Shown piece after piece: positions 1 to 8,300 of a DNA stretch of 64,000 bases; positions within the stretch are counted from its first letter, which is position 1, and every line of letters begins with the position of its first letter. Source of the DNA: Streptococcus orisratti DSM 15617 (lineage in GTDB: Bacteria; Bacillota; Bacilli; Lactobacillales; Streptococcaceae); assembly GCF_000380105.1 (NCBI RefSeq), contig NZ_KB904449.1, positions 1-64,000 of the forward strand, given 5' to 3'. The notes beneath the pieces were generated by a model that was not told where the DNA came from, did no database searches, and saw only the letters and a program-made list of their open reading frames with translations. A program made the translations under genes and the position numbers.

Positions 1-604
1 TATAGGCCCAGCCTCCTATAATGCGGTGAGTATCTTCTTCAGGCATATTAGCTAAAGCGTACTGAACCTTCATCGAGCCAAGAGAATGTCCGTAGGTTTT
101 TATTTTAGCATTCGGATATTTTTTTAGAATATCATTAAAGGCCTTGGAAGCATCCTTTAGCTGAGCGGTGACATTTATTTTAGAAGGGTTAAGGATATTA
201 TAGGCCATCCCCGCATCAGCCTTTAGCCAATCATTAAGAACATCGGTATTAGTTATTTGTTCAGATTGGGAGAGGGAGGACCTTGTTTGGTCTGGCAGCC
301 CAATTGGAGTGGTACCAGAGGTTAAGATACGAGTCCAGTCTATCTTATAATTGCCAAACCCAGTTGACCCACGAAAGAGAACAGTAACCTCCGAGACCTC
401 TTTGGGATCTTTGTCATATTCCTGTTCAGAGACAACCGCATAAACTTGCTCACCATTGCCATGTTCGTTATCGTAGACTTTGGAGACACGACCGACTGTT
501 ATTTTGTTCTGAGTTATAACATAATGTCCTGTTTCAGTATTATCTTCATCATACTCACTCATTGCTATTTGTAAATTTAGATCGTTAACATATTTTTTCA
601 ACAT
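1..604 (-). CDS. Lipase-like alpha/beta hydrolase, C-terminus beyond window
   Basis: The gene begins at 604 behind a strong ribosome-binding site (AGGAGGAAGGA next to the ATG) and runs off the left edge, so only 201 codons are visible. Residues 172-176 read GHSLG, the GxSxG nucleophile elbow of lipases, with Ser174 the likely nucleophile; the preceding LFRGSTG stretch near residue 76 looks like the oxyanion-hole strand. There is no signal peptide, so export, if any, would use a non-Sec route. It lies 9 nt downstream of a DUF1310 gene and is probably co-transcribed with it. A remnant of a similar gene lies at 1063-1130. Lipase/esterase activity is inferred from the motif; the substrate is unknown. 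Confidence 0.75.
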   Translation of the reverse strand, partial: MLKKYVNDLNLQIAMSEYDEDNTETGHYVITQNKITVGRVSKVYDNEHGNGEQVYAVVSEQEYDKDPKEVSEVTVLFRGSTGFGNYKIDWTRILTSGTTPIGLPDQTRSSLSQSEQITNTDVLNDWLKADAGMAYNILNPSKINVTAQLKDASKAFNDILKKYPNAKIKTYGHSLGSMKVQYALANMPEEDTHRIIGGWAY

Positions 605-613
605 TCCTTCCTC

Positions 614-1012
614 CTAGTTTCTTAGTTGTTCTCCTAGTCTTGATGACATTCCATAGTATGCAGAAGAATATGTACCATCTTCATTATCAATTAAGTTAAA
701 ATTAATTTTCAAATTCTGTTTATCGTTAACAATTACAGTAACCATCAAACCACCCATTGGATTATATTTCAGACTAGAAGTATCTACCTTGTATGTTTTT
801 ACAAAACCATTGCTTGTAAAGGCGTCTGGATCCTCATGTTTTATAAAATCTTCATAAACTTTCTTTGCTTCCTTACTTGTCGCAATCTTGACCATCTTCT
901 GATGTTCTTGTTCTTTTTTGACTTGGTGTTGGTGTACCATATAAAATATTCCTCCGCTGATGAGACAAACTAAAGCGATTGGCAATAGCATCTTCCAGAT
1001 GTTCTTTTTCAT
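614..1012 (-). CDS. DUF1310 family membrane-anchored protein
   Basis: A 132-residue protein with one N-terminal membrane segment (about residues 9-27) followed by a roughly 100-residue extracytoplasmic domain. The KVYEDFIKHEDPDAFT stretch and overall size match the streptococcal DUF1310 family, whose function is not known to me. There is no lipobox cysteine at the end of the hydrophobic stretch (ALVC is followed by LISGG, not a convincing lipobox). The start is supported by an AGGGAGAACAA ribosome-binding region just upstream. It precedes the lipase-like gene by 9 nt, so the two look like one operon; a partner or protective role toward the lipase is possible but is inference only. Confidence 0.7.
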   Translation of the reverse strand: MKKNIWKMLLPIALVCLISGGIFYMVHQHQVKKEQEHQKMVKIATSKEAKKVYEDFIKHEDPDAFTSNGFVKTYKVDTSSLKYNPMGGLMVTVIVNDKQNLKINFNLIDNEDGTYSSAYYGMSSRLGEQLRN

Positions 1013-1062
1013 TTGTTCTCCCTTATAGTTGGTTTTGTTATTAAATTAGAAATAGGTTGCTA

Positions 1063-1130
1063 ACATTATAGCATAATGTCCCGTAGAAGAACCATATTCG
1101 CATCAGCCTTTAGCCAATCATTAAGAACCT
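1063..1130 (-). pseudogene. Remnant of a second lipase-like gene
   Basis: Positions 1099-1128 repeat exactly the 30 bases at 212-241 inside the lipase-like gene, and a nearby stretch (about 1070-1078) resembles bases near 523-531. Read on the minus strand the remnant keeps the peptide VLNDWLKADA, which is residues 122-131 of the intact protein. The surrounding 73-codon open frame has no other similarity to the lipase and no good start, so I treat it as debris of a decayed or recombined duplicate copy. Confidence 0.6.
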
Positions 1131-1534
1131 TATTTTTCGCCCAAATTAAAATCTGACTTTTAGTATGGTGACAAGTTGCCAATAAAAGAATTGGATTTAT
1201 CTCATACAGGTTAAGGACAAGAAATATGGCATCAATGAGAGCTTTTAAAAACTTCCAGATTTCTCTTATCTTAACTAAGAATACCACTTAATACTTTGTC
1301 ATAGATAGACAATCATTCAAACACAGCAACATTAGGGTTATCCCAGTAATTTTTTCTTACTACTAAAGGCTTGAAAAATGAGATTGTGAGATACTATAAC
1401 TAACTCTTTCGTCTGATTGTTCAGAAATTATCCCAGAAAACTAAAGAGTCTGCTTGCCAACACTGCTTCACGGTATTAATAAAATAAACCATGAGATATC
1501 TCTTCGATTTTATTGTGTCACTTTGTAAAAAATA
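1131..1534. other. Non-coding stretch, no recognised content
   Basis: About 400 AT-rich bases with no convincing gene, no RNA I recognise and no clear insertion-sequence end. It separates the lipase remnant from the terminator of the lipoprotein gene and is probably decayed accessory DNA. Confidence 0.4.
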
Positions 1535-1571
1535 AAAGACCCTATCCAATTAATATTGGTATAGAATCTTT
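1535..1571 (-). terminator. Intrinsic terminator of the lipoprotein gene
   Basis: On the minus strand an imperfect hairpin (arms AAAGATTCTATACCAAT and ATTGGATAGGGTCTTT) is followed by a T-rich tract (TTTTATTTTTT), 40 nt past the stop codon at 1611. Confidence 0.7.
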
Positions 1572-1610
1572 AACTTGATGTCATTGCTCAATAGAGCAAA
1601 ACTAGTCTGA

Positions 1611-2606
1611 TTAGGCTACTTGGTCAAGCAGTGATTGCAATTTCTTGAATTGCTCATCCGTCAAGTAAGTTTTGTAACTATTAATAAGTTCTTGGAGTTC
1701 TTCTTTTGAGTACAGCGATGTACTTTCTTTAATAGAATTATAGATACCTTCAAACTGTTCATCTGACATTTTGTAGTTTTGTTCAACAAGCTTGCCAAGT
1801 TCCTCCTGAGATAAAATAGCATTACTATTTGGAACTTTAATGTCCTTATAGGTAGATTTTTTATAAGTCATTGTCAAATGAATAGAGTCAATTCCGAGAT
1901 TAAGGGCTTTTGCATAAACCAACTTAATATCAGCATTCCCACTGCCATCTTTATCTAGAGTCATAGTAATCTTGGAGTCATCAGAAACCGATGCTTTAGC
2001 TAAATCAATGTAAGTTTTCAGTTCCTCATCTTTCTTAGCTTGAGCTGAGTAGACCTTCAGTAACTCATCAAATGATAGCGTGGCTGTTACCTTATCGCCA
2101 TCTTTTTTGAATTTTTTGTCCGATAATTTTTCTATCCAAGAATAATCTTGCTCTTTAGAAAGTTCACTTAATTTAGGGAAAGATTCGTTTGAAAACTCAG
2201 CCAAATCAATGTATTTACCCTCAAAATTTTTACTATCTAACCCATAGAAAGTAGTGATGGCATCTGCATTGAGATAGGCCGTATCCTTAACGTAAAAAAG
2301 ATTAAATTTGGGGAATGCTGCATTTATTTTAGATAAATCAGTTGAAATGCTTATTTTTTCATTTTTCAAATCTTGCTGTACTTGAAAATTCAGCGAAGCA
2401 CCTTTAAACATACTCATATCAATACTTTCTGAATTATCAGAAGTACTTGTCTGAATATCCTTAATCTTAACGCTAAATTGATAAGCTGATTTGTCCTGGT
2501 CAGCATTCTGCTTTATCCGAGAGATAAACTCCTCTTTCGGACTCTTAGAGCAAGCCACAATCAAAAATAAGACTGGAAGCAAAAGTAAAATCCTAATTTT
2601 TTTCAT
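1611..2606 (-). CDS. Predicted lipoprotein of unknown function
   Basis: A 331-residue secreted lipoprotein. The start at 2606 is chosen because AAGGAGAC lies 7 nt upstream and because it gives a classic signal peptide: MKKI, a hydrophobic run and the lipobox IVAC with Cys19 as the lipidation site; an in-frame ATG 27 codons earlier has no such support. The mature part is Lys/Ser/Asp-rich, with no enzymatic motif I recognise, and ends in a helical, charged segment (about residues 265-331) with the related pieces EQLGKLVEQNYKMSDEQF and LQELINSYKTYLTDEQF, suggesting a short internal duplication. Location: outer face of the cytoplasmic membrane. It is transcribed alone, with a terminator at 1535-1571. 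Confidence 0.75.
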   Translation of the reverse strand: MKKIRILLLLPVLFLIVACSKSPKEEFISRIKQNADQDKSAYQFSVKIKDIQTSTSDNSESIDMSMFKGASLNFQVQQDLKNEKISISTDLSKINAAFPKFNLFYVKDTAYLNADAITTFYGLDSKNFEGKYIDLAEFSNESFPKLSELSKEQDYSWIEKLSDKKFKKDGDKVTATLSFDELLKVYSAQAKKDEELKTYIDLAKASVSDDSKITMTLDKDGSGNADIKLVYAKALNLGIDSIHLTMTYKKSTYKDIKVPNSNAILSQEELGKLVEQNYKMSDEQFEGIYNSIKESTSLYSKEELQELINSYKTYLTDEQFKKLQSLLDQVA

Positions 2607-2878
2607 TTTAAAGTCTCCTTTTGTAATCGTTTCCTCTATTATATCCTTTTTGCTTCTCATTTTCAATGAATATTCACAAAATATCACGACAAACGCATGA
2701 ACCTTATTTTTCGACCTTATTTTTTGAGAAGGAAAGTGAGGAAATAGCAGAGCTAATAAGGTATTCGCTTTCTTTTAATCAGCATCCCTGAAGGGTTCAC
2801 TAATGATTTTATCTAGGGACCTTACACTCAACTAAAATCAAAAACATTTATAATCACTATTAGTTGGAGAGGGGTGAC

Positions 2879-3739
2879 TTATCTTGCATTTGCTCCAATG
2901 GTAAAAACAGCTAAAGTATCTGGTCCGACATGTGAAGAAATAACTGGTCCAAGTGGCATGATGAGGACATTATCAATTTTATCCTGCGCCAGCAGTTGTT
3001 CTTTCAGGCTTTCAGCCGACTCAAGGTCGTTCGCATAAGCCACAATAGCTGTGCTATGACCTAAGTCCTGTGTTGCCTGTGCGACCATTTCTTTCATGCC
3101 TTTTTTACGACCACGAACTTTTGCAAGGGGAACCAATTTCCCAGAAGCATCCAGCCAGAGTAACGGCTTGATATTCACTAGACTTCCGATAATGGCAGAG
3201 CTTTTTGAAAGACGACCACCACGCATCAGATGGTAAAGATCATCTACCAAGAAATACGTTCTCAGACGTGGAAGAATATCCTCAATCATAAGTTTAGTCG
3301 CCTGCAAGGTCTGACCTTGATCACGTGCATCTGCTGCTAGCATTGAAAGATAACCCTCACCACCAGCTGCTGCCAGTGTATCAACAATCTCAATAACGGC
3401 TTCTGGAAATTCCTCCAAAACCAAGTCTCTCGCCATTACTGCACTCTGATAAGTCCCTGACAAAACAGATGAGAATGCCAGATAGAGGACATCCTCTCCT
3501 TTTTCAGCATGATGTCGAAAAGACTCTTCAAATTGACCAACATTAATCTGACTAGTTGTTGGTTTGCCCCCATTCTTCATACTTTCTAGCAGGACATCAC
3601 TAGTTAGCCGTTGACTTCCAACCGTTTCATAGGTGATACCTTCAAGTGTTATGGTCAAGCCAAGAATTTCCACGTCATTAGTATTTGCCCAATTTTCATC
3701 CAAGTCTGCCGTTGAATCTGTTATTAGTTTAAATGTCAT
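2879..3739 (-). CDS. DegV/FakB family fatty-acid-binding protein
   Basis: A 286-residue DegV-family protein. Members bind a fatty acid in a pocket between two domains; those called FakB present it to the kinase FakA for phosphorylation. Family signatures are visible: ITDSTADL near the N-terminus, [12 protein letters not shown] in the first domain, and [12 protein letters not shown] near the C-terminus. The start at 3739 (MTFKLITDS) is preferred over an in-frame ATG 16 codons earlier because family members start just before the ITDS strand and a GAGAG ribosome-binding motif lies upstream. It follows yacP by about 100 nt on the same strand, the usual streptococcal order. Binding of fatty acid is family knowledge; which DegV paralogue this is cannot be told. 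Confidence 0.88.
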   Translation of the reverse strand: MTFKLITDSTADLDENWANTNDVEILGLTITLEGITYETVGSQRLTSDVLLESMKNGGKPTTSQINVGQFEESFRHHAEKGEDVLYLAFSSVLSGTYQSAVMARDLVLEEFPEAVIEIVDTLAAAGGEGYLSMLAADARDQGQTLQATKLMIEDILPRLRTYFLVDDLYHLMRGGRLSKSSAIIGSLVNIKPLLWLDASGKLVPLAKVRGRKKGMKEMVAQATQDLGHSTAIVAYANDLESAESLKEQLLAQDKIDNVLIMPLGPVISSHVGPDTLAVFTIGANAR

Positions 3740-3839
3740 CAGTCTCTCATTTCTTTTACGTTTATCCAAAACTAGTTTGATTATCAAAGTTTTACTTATT
3801 ATAACAAAAAAAGATGCACTTGGCGAATTTTCTTGAAAA

Positions 3840-4352
3840 TTATAAATCCTCTAAGAAATTTTTGAGTTGAGAAAGTTGTTGATCATCCCAAGGTCTAAGA
3901 GGAGGCCTACTAAGATCAATCTGACGTGATAACTTATCTAAATCAGATTTAACCGTATTAACTCGCTGCTCCATTTCTCTGGCAGTAACCCTTAAAGCTC
4001 GCTGAGAAAAGATTGTCCATTGCTCGTTGAGGTCGCTAGTTGCCACTTCAACTAAATTAAGGGGTGTGTTGAGCTGAGCCGCTGTACGCTCAATATAAGA
4101 ATCTGCTGTCTCATTTTCCTCGGTAAAAACAACATCTACTTTAAATCTATCGTAACGTTGACGAACTCCTGGGACATACTGGGCATCAAAAACACAGATA
4201 ACCTCTATATTCTCAAAATGAGCATAATTATGAAGTTTACGCAAAAGCACCTCTCGTGCTTCATCCAGTTGATTAGTCTTAAAAAGGTGACGCGTTTCTT
4301 GCCAGAAGGCAATCATGTTGTAACCATCAACCAGTAAAATTCTTTTTTTCAT
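3840..4352 (-). CDS. yacP: NYN-domain endoribonuclease YacP (Rae1-like)
   Basis: A 170-residue NYN/PIN-like protein. The opening LLVDGYNMI carries the first catalytic aspartate of the family, and [11 protein letters not shown] and [13 protein letters not shown] supply further conserved acidic positions. In Bacillus the orthologue Rae1 is a ribosome-associated ribonuclease that cleaves mRNAs during translation. The start at 4352 has AAAGGACAATC directly upstream. It sits downstream of rlmB on the same strand, the conserved arrangement in Firmicutes, separated here by a 99-nt spacer with a long hairpin. Nuclease role by family, not shown here. Confidence 0.87.
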   Translation of the reverse strand: MKKRILLVDGYNMIAFWQETRHLFKTNQLDEAREVLLRKLHNYAHFENIEVICVFDAQYVPGVRQRYDRFKVDVVFTEENETADSYIERTAAQLNTPLNLVEVATSDLNEQWTIFSQRALRVTAREMEQRVNTVKSDLDKLSRQIDLSRPPLRPWDDQQLSQLKNFLEDL

Positions 4353-4397
4353 GATTGTCCTTTCTAGTCTTGAGCAAATAGAGGCGAAAGATTTATT

Positions 4398-4446
4398 TGG
4401 CGTAGAAAATAGTGCTGACAGTCATCAAAACATAGCACCAACGCCA
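4398..4446 (-). other. Two-part hairpin in the rlmB-yacP spacer
   Basis: Outer arms TGGCGT (4398-4403) and ACGCCA (4441-4446) enclose inner arms AGTGCT (4411-4416) and AGCAC (4434-4438). No T-run follows, so it does not look like a terminator; it may be a processing site or mRNA-stabilising element between the two cistrons. Confidence 0.4.
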
Positions 4447-4451
4447 TCAAC

Positions 4452-5204
4452 TCAAAGTTTGTTGCAGAAGACTTCATACATAAGAATAGCCGCCGCAACA
4501 CTGGCATTAAGGCTTTGAACATGACCAGCCATAGGAATGGTAATCATCTCATCCACCTGCTTTTTAATATTAGCCGAAATGCCCTTGCCTTCGTTGCCGA
4601 TAATGAGCGCCAGTTTCCCTGCGGTATTCCATTTGTAAGATGGGGTGCCGTTCATGTCGGTTCCAAAAATCCAAAAGTTAGCTTCCTTGAGCTTATCTAA
4701 GGTTTGACTAAGATTGGTCACTCGAGCAATGGGAACATGTTCTACCGCTCCAGTTGAGGTTTTAGCAACAACAGGTGTCACGCCAACAGCACGGTGCTTA
4801 GGGATAAGGATGCCAGTCACATTGGTTGCATCAGCCGTACGCAAAATGGAGCCAAAATTATGAGGGTCATTGAGACCATCTAAGATAAGAATGAGGGGAT
4901 TGTCTTCTTGCTCTGCCTTTGCCAAAATCGTATCAAGTTCAGCATAGGCAAAGTCGGACACACGCAAGACAAAGCCCTGATGCACAGCACCATTTGTCAT
5001 ATCGCTAAGTGTTTTTTTAGGTGTCCAAGAGATGGAGACTTTCTTCTCTGCCGCCAAATCCTTTATCTTCTCAACGTTCTTGCCACGCAGGTCATCCTGA
5101 ATGTACAATTTATTGCCGGTATTAGCTTGGAGGGCCTCAGTTACAGCATGGACACCGTAGACCATATCAGTGTTCTCAGTTTGATTCATTCGTTTTTCTT
5201 TCAT
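4452..5204 (-). CDS. rlmB: 23S rRNA (guanosine-2'-O) methyltransferase RlmB
   Basis: A 250-residue SPOUT-class (TrmH-type) methyltransferase that 2'-O-methylates a guanosine of 23S rRNA in the peptidyl-transferase region (G2251 in E. coli numbering). Visible signatures: an N-terminal substrate-binding domain beginning VYGVHAVTEAL, then the SPOUT motifs NDPHNFGSILRTADA, IIGNEGKGI and SLNASVAAAILMYE that form the knotted SAM site. Start choice: the ATG at 5204 lies exactly 6 nt after an extended -10 box (TGC TATAAT, 5211-5216), so the mRNA may be leaderless; the next ATG at 5189 (MNQTENTD) is the alternative and fits the N-terminus of relatives equally well. Normally next to mrnC, here separated from it by an accessory block. 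Confidence 0.93.
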   Translation of the reverse strand: MKEKRMNQTENTDMVYGVHAVTEALQANTGNKLYIQDDLRGKNVEKIKDLAAEKKVSISWTPKKTLSDMTNGAVHQGFVLRVSDFAYAELDTILAKAEQEDNPLILILDGLNDPHNFGSILRTADATNVTGILIPKHRAVGVTPVVAKTSTGAVEHVPIARVTNLSQTLDKLKEANFWIFGTDMNGTPSYKWNTAGKLALIIGNEGKGISANIKKQVDEMITIPMAGHVQSLNASVAAAILMYEVFCNKL

Positions 5205-5210
5205 GATGTT

Positions 5211-5219
5211 ATTATAGCA
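5211..5219 (-). promoter_or_regulatory. Extended -10 promoter of rlmB, 6 nt from ATG
   Basis: Minus-strand TGC followed by TATAAT (5216 down to 5211). The ATG at 5204 is 6 nt further on, which places the predicted transcription start at or next to the A of the start codon. Confidence 0.6.
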
Positions 5220-5256
5220 TGAAAAGCAGAGCTTGCTTAATAAAAAAGATTTCAAG

Positions 5257-5315
5257 TTGACAAGATAGTGTTCTAGTGCTAGAATATTATTATTCTAGTG
5301 CTAGAATAATAGGAG
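5257..5315 (+). promoter_or_regulatory. PadR promoter with two tandem palindromic operators
   Basis: -35 TTGACA (5257-5262), 17-bp spacer, -10 TAGAAT (5280-5285). Two identical inverted repeats TTCTAGTGCTAGAA lie at 5271-5284 and 5293-5306; the first overlaps the -10 box and the second lies just downstream, 22 bp away, about two helical turns. AGGAG at 5311-5315 is the ribosome-binding site. Placement is that of a repressor operator, most simply for the PadR encoded immediately downstream. Confidence 0.8.
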
Positions 5316-5321
5316 ACTTAT

Positions 5322-5840
5322 ATGACCATTTCACTGACCGAACAATTGATTCTTGGTATTTTGCTTGAGGGCCCACAACATGGCTATCATATCGAGCAAG
5401 TCATCAAAGAACGCGGCATGCGCACATGGACAGAGGTTGGCTTCTCATCAATTTATTATGTTCTTGATAAATTAGAGAAGAAAGGACTGGCAACTGCTAC
5501 TTCCGGCAAAGGAAAGGAGAAAAAGGAATTCCAAATCACCAAAAAAGGGCTGGAGGCCTTAAAAGCAAATTCTAAGAAACTCATTAGCGAGCGCAGGCCA
5601 GCTAACGCTCACCTGATGACGGGACTGGCAACTGCCTATCTTTTAGATGTCAAAGAGCTGCGCGCAGCATTTTTCAAGCGAAAGGAAAAGCTAGAGGACG
5701 ATCTTGCAGATATGCAAAGCAAACAAAATAAGGAGCAGCATAAGGCTCCTATCGCCCAACAACTCTTCAGTCTTGGTCAGACACTGCTAGAAGCTGAACT
5801 TGACTGGATCAAGCAAGAATTACAGAAACTGGAGGACTAA
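5322..5840 (+). CDS. PadR family transcriptional regulator
   Basis: A 172-residue PadR-type repressor. The N-terminal winged helix spans about residues 5-80 (ILLEGPQHGYHIEQVIKERG, then FSSIYYVLDKLEKKGL as the recognition-helix region); the C-terminal Vir-type dimerisation helices occupy about residues 95-172. PadR proteins typically repress their own operon and are released by a small-molecule ligand. Two TTCTAGTGCTAGAA palindromes over the promoter support autoregulation. The stop codon is 1 nt from the start of the GyrI-like gene, so the two are one operon. The ligand is unknown; the partner suggests small-molecule or drug sensing. Confidence 0.9.
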   Translation: MTISLTEQLILGILLEGPQHGYHIEQVIKERGMRTWTEVGFSSIYYVLDKLEKKGLATATSGKGKEKKEFQITKKGLEALKANSKKLISERRPANAHLMTGLATAYLLDVKELRAAFFKRKEKLEDDLADMQSKQNKEQHKAPIAQQLFSLGQTLLEAELDWIKQELQKLED

Positions 5841-5841
5841 A

Positions 5842-6477
5842 ATGGCTTTTGATTTCAAAAAAGAATTTAAAGAATTCTACCAACCTAAGACAAAACCAAG
5901 CATTATCACTATCCCTAAGATGAACTATCTAGCCGTTCGCGGAACGGGAGATCCTAACCAAAAAGACAGTGCCTATAAAGAGTCTATTGAGTTACTGTAT
6001 GGGGTTGCCTATACCCTAAAGATGAGCCATAAGACTGACTATAAGATAGAGGGATTTTTTGACTATGTTGTCCCGCCTCTTGAAGGTTTTTGGTGGCAGG
6101 AGGATAGAGAAGGCGTTGATTATGGGCATAAAGAGCAATTTTCTTTTATCTCCGTCATTCGTCTGCCTGATTTTGTAAGCAAAGATAATGTTGACTGGGC
6201 TATTAGCCAGGCAAGCAAAAAGAAAAAACGAGATTTTTCTAAGGTAGAATTTTTTACCTATGATGAAGGCTTGTGTGTCCAATGCATGCATGTTGGCCCT
6301 TACAATGATGAACCTAAAACCGTTGAAGCCATGCATCAATTTATGGAAGAAGAAGGTTATGTTCTTGACATCACGCTTGAGCGCATGCACCATGAAATTT
6401 ACCTAGGGGATGTTCGTAAAACAGCAGCAGAAAAATTAAAAACAGTCCTTCGACACCCGATTAAGAAGAGCGTCTAA
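5842..6477 (+). CDS. GyrI-like small-molecule-binding domain protein
   Basis: A 211-residue protein of the GyrI-like/SRPBCC-like effector-binding group, related to stand-alone effector domains of AraC/MerR regulators. The start at 5842 follows GGAGG (5831-5835) and gives MAFDFKKEFKEFY, the usual family opening; IPKMNYLAVRGTGDP and GLCVQCMHVGPYNDEPKT are the two signature strands of such domains. It is cytoplasmic with no DNA-binding domain. It is translationally linked to the PadR gene, 1 nt downstream, so a role in binding the same toxic or signalling compound is reasonable but inferred. Confidence 0.85.
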   Translation: MAFDFKKEFKEFYQPKTKPSIITIPKMNYLAVRGTGDPNQKDSAYKESIELLYGVAYTLKMSHKTDYKIEGFFDYVVPPLEGFWWQEDREGVDYGHKEQFSFISVIRLPDFVSKDNVDWAISQASKKKKRDFSKVEFFTYDEGLCVQCMHVGPYNDEPKTVEAMHQFMEEEGYVLDITLERMHHEIYLGDVRKTAAEKLKTVLRHPIKKSV

Positions 6478-6617
6478 ATACCGTTATTCCTCTATTTATA
6501 GCCAAAGAAAATCAGATTCAGATTTGGTGACAAATCTTCGCAGCAATACTGAGTTACAATAAGGTGAAGGCAACGGTATATCACTTTGGTTTCCAAAGAG
6601 AACTAACTAGTACTATA

Positions 6618-6649
6618 AAAGAGTTTGGAATATCTATCCCAAACTCTTT
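6618..6649. terminator. Bidirectional terminator between convergent genes
   Basis: Hairpin with arms AAAGAGTTTGG and CCAAACTCTTT (6618-6628, 6639-6649). It sits between the GyrI-like gene (plus, ends 6477) and the MerR gene (minus, ends 6657), with T-rich flanks on both strands. Confidence 0.75.
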
Positions 6650-6656
6650 GTCTTAT

Positions 6657-7394
6657 CTAAGTCAAATGATAAGTAACTGCCTCAGCTATAAATTTTGTCA
6701 GTCCAAGATTGCCATACTTGGCAAAATAAGCTTCAAAACGAGGATCACTGGTGTAGGATTTCGCAATATAAATCAAGACTTCATCTGAAAAATCACTAAC
6801 CATTAATAAAGCTGATTTCCACTGTTCAACAGCTGCCGCTACTTCTGCTTCCGAAAGCGGTAAGTAACTGACTCGCTTAAATTCTTGAAAAGCTTGCTCA
6901 AGTTGCTGCTCAATTTTTGCATTCTGCTGAGCTTTTTCAGTAGCATTAAGTTGCATCTGACGGTCTTGATAGATTTGATAGGCTCTTGTTTCTCCATAGC
7001 GGAGCTCTGCTTCAGACTGATATTGGGAGCTCAATGGTTTTTCAAAGACAGCAAGATCAACCAGTAGCGCTCCTGCCAGAAAATTTTCCAACTCTTCCTT
7101 CTTTTTTTGTAAATCCTGAATTTTTTGAGTTAAGCTTGCTTGCTGCTTTTCTAAAATTGGACGCAAGTCCTCATCGCTGAATTTGAGTAAAGGCTGGATT
7201 TCTTTAATAGAAAAGTCCAAGCCCTTGAGAAAAAGGATCCGCTGCAAGTCAATCAAATCCTGCTGACTGTAAGTGCGGTAACCATTTGCTAACTTCCCAG
7301 CTGACAGAAGACCGATTTGATCGTAATAGTGCAATGTTCGTTTGGTCAGACCCGTAATGGTCATGATTTCTTTTAGTGTGTAGGTTCTGTCCAA
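6657..7394 (-). CDS. MerR family regulator with TipAS-like ligand domain
   Basis: A 245-residue TipA-type regulator. The winged-helix MerR domain is clear (YTLKEIMTITGLTKRTLHYYDQIGLL, then NGYRTYSQQDLIDLQRILFLKGLDFSIKEI), followed by a coiled-coil dimerisation helix (about residues 75-110) and an all-helical C-terminal domain like the antibiotic-binding TipAS fold. It overlaps the end of the DUF2268 gene by 22 nt and is the second gene of that operon. The operon promoter (8301-8331) has the 19-bp spacer typical of MerR-activated promoters, so autoactivation is likely. The ligand is unknown; TipAS relatives bind thiopeptides and other drugs. Confidence 0.9.
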   Translation of the reverse strand: MDRTYTLKEIMTITGLTKRTLHYYDQIGLLSAGKLANGYRTYSQQDLIDLQRILFLKGLDFSIKEIQPLLKFSDEDLRPILEKQQASLTQKIQDLQKKKEELENFLAGALLVDLAVFEKPLSSQYQSEAELRYGETRAYQIYQDRQMQLNATEKAQQNAKIEQQLEQAFQEFKRVSYLPLSEAEVAAAVEQWKSALLMVSDFSDEVLIYIAKSYTSDPRFEAYFAKYGNLGLTKFIAEAVTYHLT

Positions 7395-8278
7395 AATTCT
7401 TCTACCTCCGCTAAAATTTCTGAAGCTGGCAAAAGCGTTGCTTCTTCAATTGACTGACCTGTTTTTTCTAAGTAGTATTTTACCAAATAATAGCCACAGG
7501 CATAACCCGCACAATAGGGCATACCAACCTCGTCCTGCCCCATCATAGCTGCAATCTCATCGCCATAGAGATAAGCAGTGATTTTCTGCATTCCCCTTAC
7601 GTCAAGGTGCTTATGCAGGAAAGGTTTGATTACTTGATTGAGCATCTCTAAATCTGTCTTAGTCACCCAAGGACCCAGCTTTTCTTCGCCATACATCTGC
7701 ACAGCAAAATTCTCTGCTAAACCTTCTGCCACAATCATTTCCTTCAGAGAACCACCATCCCAGTCGACAAATTGATATCGGACATTATGGTTGATTTCGT
7801 GAGCTAGCGCAGATTGGACACGGTTTAACGTATCAACATTAGGTACCAAAGACAATAAAATATAGCCGGGAATACCACCATCTCCGCTGTAACCATCATT
7901 GATTTTCAATATGGGTGCAGCTGGATTGGCTAGTAATGTCGTAAAAGTATAGTCTTGGACTGGCAACTGAAAAGCATTAAATCTTGCTAAACTATCTTGA
8001 ATAGCTTGGGAACATTTTTTCCAAAAATCATCATCCAAACGGTCAACGACATCTTGATGTTGATTTGTCAGCATTTCAGGCATAAGATGCATCCAAGAAA
8101 GTAGCATCATGATATCAAAACCACCAACCTGCTTAGCCTCATAAGGAATTCCCTGTTTGTAGAATTTTGGTTTAAAAGGTGCAAGCACCTGTTCTTTAAA
8201 ATAAGGCCTTCTTTCTGCCATAGGCATTTTCAGCAAATCACAATAGACCTTATCTGAACGAATCATATGAATGGTCAT
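7373..8278 (-). CDS. DUF2268 predicted zinc-dependent protease
   Basis: A 301-residue protein of the DUF2268 group (predicted zinc metalloproteases). The HExxH motif is seen as HEINH at residues 160-164, preceded by a region with many predicted helices and followed by KEMIVAEGLAENFA, which provides a conserved glutamate as likely third zinc ligand. There is no signal peptide, so it is probably cytoplasmic. AGGAGGAG precedes the ATG. It is the first gene of a two-gene operon with the TipA-type MerR regulator and is driven by a 19-bp-spacer promoter. The substrate is unknown. Confidence 0.85.
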   Translation of the reverse strand: MTIHMIRSDKVYCDLLKMPMAERRPYFKEQVLAPFKPKFYKQGIPYEAKQVGGFDIMMLLSWMHLMPEMLTNQHQDVVDRLDDDFWKKCSQAIQDSLARFNAFQLPVQDYTFTTLLANPAAPILKINDGYSGDGGIPGYILLSLVPNVDTLNRVQSALAHEINHNVRYQFVDWDGGSLKEMIVAEGLAENFAVQMYGEEKLGPWVTKTDLEMLNQVIKPFLHKHLDVRGMQKITAYLYGDEIAAMMGQDEVGMPYCAGYACGYYLVKYYLEKTGQSIEEATLLPASEILAEVEEFWTEPTH

Positions 8279-8300
8279 TTATTCTCCTCCTATACCTAAC

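Noticed and set aside
1066..1287. 73-codon open frame on the minus strand as a gene
   Set aside because: Only about ten residues resemble the lipase; the rest has no similarity or start signal. Treated as a remnant.
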